Assembly: GCF_000069185.1 (NCBI RefSeq)
Contig: NC_010397.1
Span: 2,294,001 to 2,358,000, forward strand
Source of the DNA: Mycobacteroides abscessus ATCC 19977
GTDB lineage: Bacteria; Actinomycetota; Actinomycetes; Mycobacteriales; Mycobacteriaceae
Reading direction: 5' to 3'
DNA: 64,000 bases
Below are positions 53,695 through 63,440 of this stretch, one piece after another. A program made the position numbers and the translations under genes. The stretch's first letter is position 1. Each line of letters opens with the position of its first letter. Under the pieces are notes generated by a model, which was given only the letters and a program-made list of their open reading frames with translations, made no database searches and had not been told where the DNA came from.

Positions 53695-54360
53695 TCAGTG
53701 CTTCTGCTCGACGATGCCGATGCAGGTGGCCGTTAACAGCCTGGTCAGAGCGGGTTCGAAATCGAGGCTCCAGTCCGGTGGGACACCGGGTTCGCTGCGG
53801 TAGTCGTGCTCCAGGCCCTCGGGAGGATGCGCAATCTGCCACAGCATTGCGGCCAGCGAGAACCCGGCGACGAGGATGTCCAGCGAGCCTTTGCGGCCGA
53901 TTTCTGGAAGGGTGCGTTCGATCGACTCGGCGATCGACATGACGGCCACGTTGCTGATTTGCTTGACCTCGGCGACTCGTTCGACGTCGACCTCATGCTC
54001 CAGGTGAAGGTGCTGGTTGGCTAGCAGATCGCAAAACAGGGGGTCGTCGACCAGGCCGTGGACCAGAGACTCGGCCACTCGGGCGGGGGACCCGGGTCCG
54101 GGTTCGGCAAGCGCCGCGCACACCGTGGCCGACCATCGGGTCCAGCCCTCGGCAGCCAGATGCAACAACACTTCTTTATGCGAACTGAAGTAGCGCCGGA
54201 CCGCGGAGTAGTGCACTCCGGCGCGATTGGCGACAGCCGTCAACGTCACCGAGGTGACGCCTGATTCCACAGCCAGCGACCGCGCAGCTTCCACGATTGC
54301 CGCTGCCCGCTGACGCTTCTTTTCGTCAGTCCGGGCGCGTTGGAATGTCAGTTGCGCCAC
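53695..54360 (-). CDS. TetR-family repressor of the adjacent mmpS-mmpL pumps (MAB_2299c-like)
   Basis: 221 residues from a GTG at 54360; a TTG at 54399 is also in frame and neither has a clear ribosome binding site. Helix-turn-helix: VTLTAVANRAGVHYSAVRRYFSSHKEVL (residues about 35-62), then a helical ligand domain. Gene order matches M. abscessus MAB_2299c, a repressor whose loss raises MmpS-MmpL expression and gives cross-resistance to clofazimine and bedaquiline. Divergent from the first mmpS; palindromes lie in the gap. Confidence 0.9.
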   Translation of the reverse strand: MAQLTFQRARTDEKKRQRAAAIVEAARSLAVESGVTSVTLTAVANRAGVHYSAVRRYFSSHKEVLLHLAAEGWTRWSATVCAALAEPGPGSPARVAESLVHGLVDDPLFCDLLANQHLHLEHEVDVERVAEVKQISNVAVMSIAESIERTLPEIGRKGSLDILVAGFSLAAMLWQIAHPPEGLEHDYRSEPGVPPDWSLDFEPALTRLLTATCIGIVEQKH

Positions 54361-54684
54361 TTGCCGAGGATAACGCACGGCGTGTGATTTGCGAGCCAAC
54401 GAACCACCCGGTAGCGTGCGTTACGCACGTCATATGCGTTAAAGATCCTGATGAAACGCGCTGGAAGGGAGCCAACTGTTCCGACCTTAGGCATGGTTTA
54501 CTTCGAGAAACGTCTGGGCGCCCTCGCCCGGGCAGTGCGGGCTCGAAGCAACCAGCACGCAGCGATTGCTGTGCCGCCCTTTCGCGGGGGGTGGATGGTG
54601 CGGAATCCGATCGGTAGTTGAGCCAGGTTCGAGCAAGCACGCGGTACCGGCTTGCGAAACGCCAACGGGTGAAGGGGTTTTACG
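54361..54684. other. Divergent regulatory region between TetR repressor and first mmpS
   Basis: 324 bp with no convincing gene. It holds the 15-bp palindrome at 54415-54429, a related weaker element (ACGCAC at 54373-54378 followed by CGTGTG) and the GTGAAGGGG ribosome binding site at 54669-54677 for mmpS. Confidence 0.6.
54415..54429. promoter_or_regulatory. Perfect palindrome, probable TetR operator
   Basis: CGTGCGT-T-ACGCACG is a perfect 7-1-7 inverted repeat in the divergent gap, 55 bp from the repressor start. It is the strongest palindrome in the gap and is the likely binding site of the repressor. Confidence 0.65.
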
Positions 54685-55119
54685 ATTCTCAGCGTTCTGA
54701 AGCGGGCTTGGATCCCGGTGGTCATGGTCCTGGTCCTGGTCATCGCGGGCTTCGCGGTATGGCGGATTCGCGGCATCTTCGGTTCGCATCAGCTGCCCAC
54801 CTACGCCGGCAGCATGACCGACGACAAAAACAACTCCAAGCCCAAGCATGTCCTCTACGAGATCTTCGGCCCGCCCGGCACCATTGCGGACATCAACTAC
54901 ATCGACAAGGAAGGGGAGCCCCACCAAATCAACGGGGCGGTCCTGCCGTGGTCGATCGAGATCATCACCACCGCGCCGTCGATGACGGGCAACATCTTGG
55001 CCCAGACGCGCAATGCCGACGGGCTGGGTTGCCGCATCACGGCCAATGACGAGAAAAAAGATGAAAGGTATACCAACGAGGTGAGCGCCTACGTCTACTG
55101 CTTTGTGAAGTCCGCATGA
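54685..55119 (+). CDS. MmpS-family accessory protein, apparently starting at ATT
   Basis: 144 residues if translation begins at the ATT at 54685, seven bases after AAGGGG. This gives an N-terminus with K6-R-A-W-I-P, in register with M. tuberculosis MmpS5 as I recall it. The next standard start, GTG at 54718, would remove the basic cytoplasmic end and half of the only helix. No ATG, GTG or TTG lies between the in-frame stop at 54670 and 54718. The exported domain has [24 protein letters not shown] and a Cys pair GCRIT-YCFVKSA. MmpS proteins assemble with MmpL in the membrane. Overlaps mmpL by ATGA. Confidence 0.82.
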   Translation: MLSVLKRAWIPVVMVLVLVIAGFAVWRIRGIFGSHQLPTYAGSMTDDKNNSKPKHVLYEIFGPPGTIADINYIDKEGEPHQINGAVLPWSIEIITTAPSMTGNILAQTRNADGLGCRITANDEKKDERYTNEVSAYVYCFVKSA

Positions 55120-58070
55120 GCGGGTCGCACGCAGGACGTTCGGCGGCCGAACCCACCTTCTTGGCCAAATGGATCCGCCGCCTGTCGATCCCCATCGTCA
55201 TCGGCTGGCTGGCCATCGTCTTTGCCCTGAATACCTTTGTTCCGCAGCTAGAGCAGGTGGGTAAGGAACATACGGTCTCACTGAGCCCGCAGAGTGCGCC
55301 GTCGATGCAGGCGATGAAGCACATGGGCAAGATGTTCAAGGAGTCTGACTCCGACAGCGTGGTCATGATCGTGCTCGAAGGGCAGGAACGGCTGGGCCCA
55401 GGCTCCCACAAGTTCTACGACGAGATGGTGGCGCGTCTCCGTGCCGACACCAAACACGTTCAGCATGTTCAGGATTTCTGGGGTGATCCGCTGACCGAAG
55501 CCGGTGCGCAGAGCACCGACGGCAAGGCCACCTACGTTCAGGTGAACCTCGCGGGAAACATGGGCGAGACGCTGTCCAACGAATCCACCGAGGCCGCCCG
55601 AAACATCGTCAAACAGCTCGAGGCGGACTGGACCAAGGACGGCAACAAGCTGCCGGACGGGCTCACCGTATACGTCACCGGCCCCGGCGCGCTGCAGACC
55701 GACATGAACCACGCCGGCGATGGCAGCCTACAGCTGATCACCGGGCTGACTTTCCTGGTCATCGTCGTGATGCTGCTGTTCTTCTATCGGTCGATCTTCA
55801 CCGTGATCATGGTGTTCATGCTGGTGGGTATCCAGCTCAGCGCGGCGCGTGGCGTGATCGCCTTCCTCGGCAACACCGAAATCATCGGACTGTCGACATT
55901 CGCGGTGAACCTGTTGGTGATGCTTTCTATTGCCGCGGGAACCGACTACGCGATCTTCCTCATCGGCCGTTATCAGGAAGCCCGGGCCATGGGCGCGGAC
56001 AAGGAAGCCGCCTACTACGAGATGTTCCATGGCACCGCACACGTCATCCTGGGATCGGGTATGACCATCGCGGGCGCCATGTACTGCCTGAGCTTCACCC
56101 GCATGCCGTACTTCCAGACCCTGGGCGTGCCCTGCTCCGTGGGCCTGCTCGTGGGCGTGCTGGTGTCACTGACCCTGGGGCCTGCTCTCATCACTATCGG
56201 CAGCCGCTTCGGATTGTTCGAACCCAAGCGCGCCATGCGGATTCGCAGCTGGCGCAAGATCGGGACAACGATCGTGCGTTGGCCGGGCCCGGTTCTGGCG
56301 GCCGCCATGGCGATCGCGATCATCGGCCTCGCGGCGCTGCCCGGCTACCGGACGAGCTACGACGACAAGAAGTACATCCCTAAGGACATCCCCGCCAACG
56401 CGGGGTTCCAGGCCGCCGATCGGCACTTCTCGCAGGCCCGGATGAACCCGGAAATGCTACTGATCGAGTCCGATCACGATATGCGCAATTCGGCGGACTT
56501 CCTGGTGATCGACAAGATCGCCAAGGCCGTGTTCCGGGTGCCGGGAATCGCACGCGTGCAAGCGATTACCCGGCCACAGGGCACCCCGATCGAGCACAGC
56601 TCCATCCCATTCCTTATCAGCATGCAAAGCGTCGGTCAGCGGCAGAACATGAAGCTGATGAAGGACCGTATGGCCGATATGAAGGTCCAGGCCGACAAGA
56701 TGGGCGAAAACGTCGTCATCATGAAGCGGACCCTGGCCAACATGACCACCATGGCGGGCATCACCCACTCGCTCGTCGGTGACATGCATACCCTGCAGGG
56801 CACCATCCACGAGATGCGAGACAGTATCTCGAATTTCGACGACTGGTTCCGGCCCATTCGCAACTACTTGTATTGGGAGAAGCACTGCTTCGACATCCCG
56901 ATGTGTTGGGCCATGCGCTCGATCTTCGACACTCTCGACAAGATCGACGAAATGACCGAAACCATGGACGGCATGGTCGTCAACATGGAGCGGATGGACA
57001 CACTGATGCCCAAGATGGTGTCGGACATGTCGGCGATGATTCCGATCATGGAAGACATGCAGCGGATGATGCTGACCCAGCACAGCACCATGTCTGGCTT
57101 CTACAACCAAATGGACGAGATGAGCCAGAACTCGACCGCCATGGGTAAGGCGTTCGACGCCGCGAAGAACGATGACTCGTTCTACCTACCACCGGAGATC
57201 TTCGACAACGCGGATTTCAAACGAGGGATGAAGTCATTCCTGTCACCGGACGGCAAGGCGGTCCGGATGATCATCTCGCATCGGGGCGATCCCGCGACGC
57301 CCGAAGGCCTTTCTCACGTCGAGCCGATCAAGCAGGCCGCGATCGAAGCAGTGAAAGGTACACCGCTTGAGGATGCCAAGATCGAATTGGGTGGCACCGC
57401 GGCGGTCTTCAAAGACATGTCGGACGGCGCCAAGTACGACCTGATGATCGCGGGCATCTCCGCGTTGTGCTTGATCTTCCTGATCATGCTGTTGATCACG
57501 CGAAGCTTCGTGGCCTCGCTGGTCATCGTGGGTACGGTCGCGCTCTCACTGGGCGCCTCGTTTGGTCTATCCGTCATTATCTGGCAGTACATCCTGGGCA
57601 TCGAATTGCACTGGCTCGTCATGCAGATGGCGATCATCGTGCTACTGGCCGTTGGCTCCGACTACAACCTGTTGTTGGTCTCGCGACTCAAAGAGGAACT
57701 GCATGGCGGTCTGAAGACCGGCATCATCCGCTCGATGGGCGGCACCGGTAGCGTGGTGACCTCGGCGGGGCTGGTCTTCGCTTTCACCATGGCAGTCATG
57801 GTGGTCAGTGATCTGCGCATCATCGGACAGGTCGGTACCACGATCGCATTGGGCCTGCTCTTCGACACCCTCATCGTGCGATCCTTCATGACGCCGGCCG
57901 TCGCCACCTTGCTCGGTCGCTGGTTCTGGTGGCCCCTGAATGTGCGCACGCGCCCGCTACCACCGCCCAGGACGACGGTGGCCGCAGATCCCACACCGCC
58001 ACCGGTTCCGGTGGGCCCGGGCCACGGCGATGACCCGATCACGACGGAGTTTCCCCGCCCTTCGGTCTAG
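55116..58070 (+). CDS. MmpL transporter (RND superfamily), first copy (MAB_2301-like)
   Basis: 984 residues. Twelve helices in two RND halves; proton-relay motifs [15 protein letters not shown] and [15 protein letters not shown] are intact. A long Met-rich helical segment (about 510-690) with CFDIPMC cysteines is the periplasmic coiled coil of the MmpL4/5 type. The C-terminal tail is Pro-rich. In M. abscessus this pump exports clofazimine and bedaquiline when its TetR repressor is lost. Starts within the mmpS stop (ATGA), so the two are translationally coupled. Confidence 0.95.
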   Translation: MSGSHAGRSAAEPTFLAKWIRRLSIPIVIGWLAIVFALNTFVPQLEQVGKEHTVSLSPQSAPSMQAMKHMGKMFKESDSDSVVMIVLEGQERLGPGSHKFYDEMVARLRADTKHVQHVQDFWGDPLTEAGAQSTDGKATYVQVNLAGNMGETLSNESTEAARNIVKQLEADWTKDGNKLPDGLTVYVTGPGALQTDMNHAGDGSLQLITGLTFLVIVVMLLFFYRSIFTVIMVFMLVGIQLSAARGVIAFLGNTEIIGLSTFAVNLLVMLSIAAGTDYAIFLIGRYQEARAMGADKEAAYYEMFHGTAHVILGSGMTIAGAMYCLSFTRMPYFQTLGVPCSVGLLVGVLVSLTLGPALITIGSRFGLFEPKRAMRIRSWRKIGTTIVRWPGPVLAAAMAIAIIGLAALPGYRTSYDDKKYIPKDIPANAGFQAADRHFSQARMNPEMLLIESDHDMRNSADFLVIDKIAKAVFRVPGIARVQAITRPQGTPIEHSSIPFLISMQSVGQRQNMKLMKDRMADMKVQADKMGENVVIMKRTLANMTTMAGITHSLVGDMHTLQGTIHEMRDSISNFDDWFRPIRNYLYWEKHCFDIPMCWAMRSIFDTLDKIDEMTETMDGMVVNMERMDTLMPKMVSDMSAMIPIMEDMQRMMLTQHSTMSGFYNQMDEMSQNSTAMGKAFDAAKNDDSFYLPPEIFDNADFKRGMKSFLSPDGKAVRMIISHRGDPATPEGLSHVEPIKQAAIEAVKGTPLEDAKIELGGTAAVFKDMSDGAKYDLMIAGISALCLIFLIMLLITRSFVASLVIVGTVALSLGASFGLSVIIWQYILGIELHWLVMQMAIIVLLAVGSDYNLLLVSRLKEELHGGLKTGIIRSMGGTGSVVTSAGLVFAFTMAVMVVSDLRIIGQVGTTIALGLLFDTLIVRSFMTPAVATLLGRWFWWPLNVRTRPLPPPRTTVAADPTPPPVPVGPGHGDDPITTEFPRPSV

Positions 58071-58882
58071 CAGCTCCGATCCGCGTGGTGTCGGCGGCGG
58101 ATTATCTGCCGGCACGTCGGCCTGGGGTAATCACGACACCATTCAAGATCACTTCGTAATATCCGAGGTGTTCTCTCCGCGGTCAGCATGAGAATTCCTG
58201 CACCGGCGCACTGAACAGTCGCCGGAAATTGTTTGCTGTCTGGGTGGCTGGCGACATGCCGCATGCGTGCGGGCGGTGATATGTGAGAACTCGCCGCTAG
58301 TGGTGACGAACGACACGTCTGCCGCGGCGCCCGGTTGTCGATCACGTTTTCACGCCTCGGCGCCGGTGCGTGTCTTGGGCCATTTCCCGGGCCGCGGCCA
58401 GGCGGCATCGCACCATTGAGAATTAGCGATGGCAAACACCCTGTGGGTCCGGTAGCTGGTGCGATTCTGAGATCAGTCACCAATGTCGATGTGCAAGCAG
58501 GCGCTTTCGTTACATGTAGGAAAAGAAACGCGGAATAGATCTGTGTCATCGGTTGTTGACATCTGCTTGTAGCTAACTAGGCTATTGCGGGTGCTTAGGG
58601 CGGTGAACGGGCACGTTGTGAGTGACGACACATGTACAGTTCCCTGACAACCGTATGTAGTATCCCTTACGAATTACTAAGAAATCGGCATGAGCGGAGC
58701 CACGTGGGATGAACCGGCGAAGTGGACGGACGCCCCGCGTGCTGACTAACTCCGCAAAAACAACACGGTGTCGTACTGGCTGGTAGATATTTGCGCGCGA
58801 ATCGCGCTGCTGTGTAGCCGGACGCGATAAGCAGAGTCGAGTTGTTGGCCCCCTGGGCCACACGGGTGAAGGGGAACGGACG
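58071..58882. other. 812-bp intergenic region between the two mmpS-mmpL pairs
   Basis: No reading frame here has family features or a normal ribosome binding site. A minus-strand open frame of 160 codons (58067-58549) is low-complexity and is rejected. The region has a promoter-like element near 58556 and an imperfect dyad CTTACGAATTACTAAG at 58670-58685. A small RNA or long leader is possible but nothing proves one. Confidence 0.6.
58556..58583 (+). promoter_or_regulatory. Candidate SigA promoter of the second mmpS-mmpL pair
   Basis: TTGACA (58556-58561) is a perfect -35 element. TAGGCT (58578-58583) 16 bp further on is a fair -10. Start of transcription near 58590 would leave a leader of about 290 bases before the mmpS start. 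Confidence 0.45.
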
Positions 58883-59311
58883 ATTTTCAAGGTCTTGACG
58901 CGGGTATGGATCCCACTAGTCGTGGTGTTGGTGGTCGCGGCCGCCGCATTCGGCGTCTATCGGCTCCACGGGGTATTCGGCTCCACCAACATCAATCAGG
59001 CGGTCGGCATCAAGGATGATTCCAAGAACATCATCCCCAAGGACATCGTCTACGAAATCTTCGGTCCCGCAGGGACAAAGGGTGAGGTGAACTATCTGGA
59101 CGACAAGGCCCAGCCGCAACGTGCTGTGTTCACCACATTGCCGTGGAAGCTGACCATCACGACGACCATGACTTCTGTTTTTGCCAATGTCGTCGCGATG
59201 GGGGATAGCGACGAAATTGGCTGCCGCATCCTGTCCAACGGTGAAGTCAAGGACGAACAAAACGCGTCCAACCACAACGCCCAAGTCTTCTGCATGGTGA
59301 AATCTGCATGA
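58883..59311 (+). CDS. MmpS-family accessory protein, second copy, apparently starting at ATT
   Basis: 142 residues from ATT at 58883, eight bases after AAGGGG. The first in-frame standard start, TTG at 58895, would drop only four residues, so either could be used. With ATT, the WIP motif falls at residues 9-11, the same place as in the first copy. One helix (about 10-28) is followed by the exported domain: YEIFGPAGTKGEVNYLD, LPWKLTI and GCRIL-FCMVKSA. Forms a pair with the next mmpL, overlapping it by ATGA. Confidence 0.82.
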   Translation: MFKVLTRVWIPLVVVLVVAAAAFGVYRLHGVFGSTNINQAVGIKDDSKNIIPKDIVYEIFGPAGTKGEVNYLDDKAQPQRAVFTTLPWKLTITTTMTSVFANVVAMGDSDEIGCRILSNGEVKDEQNASNHNAQVFCMVKSA

Positions 59312-62301
59312 GTACACACAGCGCTCCTACGCACGGCGCCGCTCAAAAGCCTTCGCGCATCGCGCGATTCATCCACACATTCTCTGTCCCGATCATTCTC
59401 GCCTGGCTGGTGCTGACGGTCATCGTCAACGTTGTGGTGCCGCAGCTCGAAGAGGTCGGTAAAGAGCACTCGGTCTCGCTGGCGTCCAAGGACGCCCCGT
59501 CCTACCAAGCCATCAAACGTCAGGGTGAACTGTTCCAGCAGTTCAAGGACGACAGCATGGTCATGGTTCTGCTGGAGAACGACACCAAGTTCTCCACGGA
59601 CATGAACGACAAGGCGCATACCTTCTATCGCGAGCTGGTCAAGCGGCTGCGGGCCGACACCAAACATGTGGAGTATGCCCAGGACTTCTGGGGTGACCGG
59701 ATCACGGCCGGTGGCGCCCAGAGCGTCGACGAGAAAGCCGCCTACGTCCAGCTGAATCTCCGTGGGGATCAAGGCACGACGGAAGGCAAGGAGTCCGTCA
59801 CCGCGGTTCAGGACAACGTTGCCAAGCTCATCGACGAGAGCAAGAAGAACGGTACCTATCCGGACGGCCTGAAGGTCTTCGTCACCGGCCAGGCCGCGCT
59901 GACCATGGACATGAACGACGCCGGCGACAAGAGCATGCTCAAGATGACGGGTATCACCTTCATCGTCATCACGATCATGCTGTTGTTCATCTACCGCTCG
60001 ATTACGACGGTGCTGCTCATCCTGTTCATGGTCTTCGTGGAACTGGGCGCCGCCCGCGGTGTGGTCGCGATCTTGGGCAATGCCGAGATCATCGGTTTGT
60101 CGACATTCGCGGTGAACCTGCTGACCTCGTTGGCCATCGCCGCCGGTACTGACTATGCGATCTTCTTGATCGGGCGATATCAAGAGCTAAGAGCGGAGGG
60201 TAAGGAGCGTCTCGAGTCCTTCTACCTGACGTATCACAGTGTTTCGCACGTGATCCTGGGATCCGGCCTGACCATTGCCGGGGCTACGTTCTGCCTGAAG
60301 TTCACCCGTCTGCCGTACTTCGAGTCTCTGGGTGTGCCGTGCGCCATCGGCATGCTGGTCGTGGTGGCCGCGTCGCTGACCATCGGGCCTGCGGTGCTGC
60401 TCGTCGCGACGAAGTTCGGGCTGCTGGAGTCCAAGCGGACCATCAAGAACCGGACCTGGCGCAAGGTCGGCACCGCCATCGTGCGCTGGCCGGGGCCGAT
60501 CCTGGCCGTCACCATGATCATCGCGCTGCTGGGCCTGGGCATTCTTCCGTCGTACACGGTCAACTACAACGACCGGTACTACATCCCGGCAAGTCTGCCC
60601 TCGATCCAGGGATTCCAGGCCTCGGACCGGCACTTCTCGAAGGCGAGAATGAACCCGGACATCCTGATTGTCGAGGCGGACAAGGATCTGCGGACTCCGG
60701 CGAACATGCTGGTGCTGGACCGCATCGCGAAGAACGTCTTCCGTGTCGAGGGCATCAACAAGGTGCAGAGCATGACGCGCCCCATGGGTGCGCCGATCGA
60801 CCACAGTTCGGTGCCGTTCCAGGTCAGCATGCAATCGGTGTCCATGACCGAGAACATGAATTACCTCAAGAACAGCATGTCGGACATGTTGAAGATGACC
60901 GACGATATGGGTTCGATGATCGCGATCATGGAACGCATGTACAGCCTCATGAAGGAATTGACGGGCGTAACGCACCATATGGCGACTGTTACGACGCCGG
61001 ACATGATTCATGTTGCCGATGAAATGCGCGACAATATGGCGAATTTCGATGATTTCTATCGCCCATTGCGAAATTACCTGTATTGGGAGAAGCACTGCTT
61101 CGATATCCCGATGTGCTGGTCCATGCGTTCGCTGTTCGATGCCCTCGACGGCATCGACAAGCTCACCGAAAGCATGCGCGGGCTGCTGGACGACGTCACC
61201 AACATGGACAAGCTGATGCCACAGGTGGTCGAGCAGCTGCCACCCATGATCGCCATCACCAAGAACATGCGAAACACCATGTTGACCATGTACAGCACGA
61301 TGAACGGCATGATCGGCCAGATGGATCGCATGACCGACACCGCAACGGTGATGGGTCAGGCGTTCGATGAGGCGAAGAACGACGACTTCTTCTATCTGCC
61401 GCCGGAGGCCTTCGATAACGAAGACTTCAAGAAGGGCGTCAAGCTGATGATGTCGCCCGACGGTAAGGCCGCGCAGTTCATCATCACGCACGAGGGTGAC
61501 TACGCCAGCAACGAGTCGTTGGCCAATACGGAGGTCGAACTCAAGGCCGCCAAGGAAGCCATCAAGGGCACACCGCTGGATGAGTCCAAGCTCTACCTCG
61601 GTGGTACCGCGCCCACCTATCACGACATCGGTGAGATGGTGAAGTACGACCTGATGATCGCGGTCATCGCGTCGCTGTGCCTGATCTTCGTGATCATGCT
61701 GGTCATCACACGAAGCATCGTGGCCGCGTTCACGATCGTCGGCACCATCGCAGTATCACTGGGTGCGTCGTTCGGTCTATCGGTGCTGCTGTGGGAGCAC
61801 ATCCTCGGCCTACAGTTGCACTGGTTTGTGCTGCCGTTCACCGTCATCATCTTGTTGGCGGTCGGGTCGGACTACAACCTGCTCCTGGTGTCCAGGTTCA
61901 AAGAGGAGCTGCATGGTGGTCTGAATACCGCAATCCTGCGCGGTGTGGGCGGATCGGGAAGCGTGGCTACCCAGGCTGGTCTGGTGTTCGCGTTCACCAT
62001 GGGTTCGATGATCACCAGTGATCTCATCGCGATTGGACAATCCGGATCGGCCATCTGCCTGGGTCTGCTCTTCGACACCTTCATCATCCGGGCGTTCATG
62101 ACGCCGGCGATTGCCGCCCTCATGGGCCGGTGGTTCTGGTGGCCCATGAAGGTGAGCAAGTACGCGACGGACCCGCCGCCGCCCCCGGTGCCCGTTGAGT
62201 CGCAGACGCCACCACCCCCGGCTCCTGTACCGGTCGGCCCGAGCCCGGGGCCCGCACACGATGACGCGGTGACCACCGAGTTCCCCCGCCCGCCGGTCTA
62301 A
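59308..62301 (+). CDS. MmpL transporter (RND superfamily), second copy (MAB_2303-like)
   Basis: 997 residues, clearly a paralogue of the first copy along its whole length. Relay motifs [15 protein letters not shown] and [15 protein letters not shown], and the Met-rich coiled coil with CFDIPMC, are kept; the Pro-rich tail is longer. The pair arose by duplication of an mmpS-mmpL unit. It has its own promoter-like sequence, so it may be regulated apart from the first pair. Substrate unknown. Confidence 0.95.
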   Translation: MSTHSAPTHGAAQKPSRIARFIHTFSVPIILAWLVLTVIVNVVVPQLEEVGKEHSVSLASKDAPSYQAIKRQGELFQQFKDDSMVMVLLENDTKFSTDMNDKAHTFYRELVKRLRADTKHVEYAQDFWGDRITAGGAQSVDEKAAYVQLNLRGDQGTTEGKESVTAVQDNVAKLIDESKKNGTYPDGLKVFVTGQAALTMDMNDAGDKSMLKMTGITFIVITIMLLFIYRSITTVLLILFMVFVELGAARGVVAILGNAEIIGLSTFAVNLLTSLAIAAGTDYAIFLIGRYQELRAEGKERLESFYLTYHSVSHVILGSGLTIAGATFCLKFTRLPYFESLGVPCAIGMLVVVAASLTIGPAVLLVATKFGLLESKRTIKNRTWRKVGTAIVRWPGPILAVTMIIALLGLGILPSYTVNYNDRYYIPASLPSIQGFQASDRHFSKARMNPDILIVEADKDLRTPANMLVLDRIAKNVFRVEGINKVQSMTRPMGAPIDHSSVPFQVSMQSVSMTENMNYLKNSMSDMLKMTDDMGSMIAIMERMYSLMKELTGVTHHMATVTTPDMIHVADEMRDNMANFDDFYRPLRNYLYWEKHCFDIPMCWSMRSLFDALDGIDKLTESMRGLLDDVTNMDKLMPQVVEQLPPMIAITKNMRNTMLTMYSTMNGMIGQMDRMTDTATVMGQAFDEAKNDDFFYLPPEAFDNEDFKKGVKLMMSPDGKAAQFIITHEGDYASNESLANTEVELKAAKEAIKGTPLDESKLYLGGTAPTYHDIGEMVKYDLMIAVIASLCLIFVIMLVITRSIVAAFTIVGTIAVSLGASFGLSVLLWEHILGLQLHWFVLPFTVIILLAVGSDYNLLLVSRFKEELHGGLNTAILRGVGGSGSVATQAGLVFAFTMGSMITSDLIAIGQSGSAICLGLLFDTFIIRAFMTPAIAALMGRWFWWPMKVSKYATDPPPPPVPVESQTPPPPAPVPVGPSPGPAHDDAVTTEFPRPPV

Positions 62302-62312
62302 ACGGTTGGTGC

Positions 62313-62349
62313 AGTTCGGCCCCCATGCCATGAGCATGGGGGCCGAACT
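62313..62349. terminator. Perfect 16-bp hairpin after the second mmpL
   Basis: AGTTCGGCCCCCATGC (62313-62328) pairs perfectly with GCATGGGGGCCGAACT (62334-62349) over a CATGA loop, starting 12 bp after the mmpL stop. There is no T-run. Mycobacterial terminators often lack one. Confidence 0.7.
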
Positions 62350-62396
62350 CGTCTACGGGAATCCAGACAATTGGCAGGCATAAGAACAGGTATAAG

Positions 62397-62432
62397 AAAA
62401 AGCCCCGCGGCGTGATGACCACGGGGCTTTTT
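62397..62432. terminator. Bidirectional Rho-independent terminator
   Basis: AAAAAGCCCCG (62397-62407) pairs with CGGGGCTTTTT (62422-62432). Each strand ends the stem in a T-run, so it can serve both mmpL and the convergent secreted-protein gene. Confidence 0.85.
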
Positions 62433-62448
62433 CTGCGCGCTTGTGTGT

Positions 62449-62925
62449 TTAGGGACCGTCCCAGACTGACATGTCGGAAGGGTACTTGCTGCAATTCTCG
62501 GTGCCCTTGGCAACGACACCCTTGTTGTTGAAGAAGATCTTGCCCCAGTTGGGCCACTGGGATGTCAGAGCCTCGGGCGGGTAGTTCACCGCGAAGACCT
62601 CAGACTCTTCCCGACGCCCCGCATAATCCTTGGCGAAGAATTGGTGAATACGATCGATCGTCGCGTCCTGCACTTGCTGCGGCTTGTTGTTCTTGTCGAT
62701 CATGTACCGCGTGTAATAGATCGGGTCATAATCGCGAACCGCGGCCAGATATTGCTCGGCAGTACACGTGGTCTTCAGCATTCGCCGGGGAACCGGGTAA
62801 TCATCGGTGGAATCTGCGGAGGCAATGGCGGGAAATGTGCTCGCGGCAATTCCCGCGGTGACTATCGCAATTCCCGCGCTGCGGGCGGGACCACGAAAAT
62901 AAGCACGAATAGAGTTCAGGCGCAT
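62449..62925 (-). CDS. Secreted protein of the DUF5078 family
   Basis: 158 residues with an N-terminal signal peptide ending near AIASAD. The block [20 protein letters not shown] and [13 protein letters not shown] is typical of the mycobacterial DUF5078 family. Two cysteines (CTAEQ and ENCSKY) could form a disulfide. Function unknown. Confidence 0.75.
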   Translation of the reverse strand: MRLNSIRAYFRGPARSAGIAIVTAGIAASTFPAIASADSTDDYPVPRRMLKTTCTAEQYLAAVRDYDPIYYTRYMIDKNNKPQQVQDATIDRIHQFFAKDYAGRREESEVFAVNYPPEALTSQWPNWGKIFFNNKGVVAKGTENCSKYPSDMSVWDGP

Positions 62926-62987
62926 GGCGCTATTGTAGCGGTTCTCGTGCAGGTCCGGGGTACGGAAGTGACTGATTTGACTCGTGA

Positions 62988-63398
62988 TTACGAGTTGAAA
63001 TGACCGCAGGTGACGGTGTCATTGACAGGGCCGTTGAAGATCCCGAGCGCCGGGGGCACAGTCAGATCCTGAGAGTCGACCACCACATCGTCGACCTGTA
63101 TCTCGCAGTGCAATCCAACGCCATAGGGCGGCAGCACCCGGACAGTCATCCCGGCTTGCTGCGGGTCTTCCATCACCAGGTTGACTTCCCAGCTCTCACC
63201 GGGTCCGAGACGAGGTTGCTCGGTGCGTCGATCCACCGGATCGGTTTTGAATGTCACGGAGATACCGCGGCCAAGTCCATCGACACGAGCGATGTAACTG
63301 ATGTTGTGTAGCTCGGCTGCGGAGGCTGGTGCTGCCAGAACGGCGAGGGATACCGCCGCCACTCCGACAGTGCCAAGCCCTCTGGTGAGGGGGCGCAT
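62988..63398 (-). CDS. Secreted protein of unknown function
   Basis: 136 residues with a signal peptide (cut near ASAAEL). The mature part is beta-rich, with cysteines in LHCEIQV and VTCGHF that could pair. Resembles small MmpS-like exported domains in general layout, but I do not assign a family. Confidence 0.65.
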   Translation of the reverse strand: MRPLTRGLGTVGVAAVSLAVLAAPASAAELHNISYIARVDGLGRGISVTFKTDPVDRRTEQPRLGPGESWEVNLVMEDPQQAGMTVRVLPPYGVGLHCEIQVDDVVVDSQDLTVPPALGIFNGPVNDTVTCGHFNS

Positions 63399-63440
63399 AC
63401 CGCGAATCCTACCGGGGCCCGCCAGGCCGCGGCAACGTGA

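Noticed and set aside
58067..58549. 160-codon minus-strand open frame in the inter-pump gap
   Set aside because: Low-complexity Arg/Pro/Ala-rich translation, no family features and no ribosome binding site. Overlaps the mmpL end.
60187..61623. 478-codon minus-strand frame opposite the second mmpL
   Set aside because: His/Arg/Val-rich mirror of the Met-rich coiled coil; no start signal.
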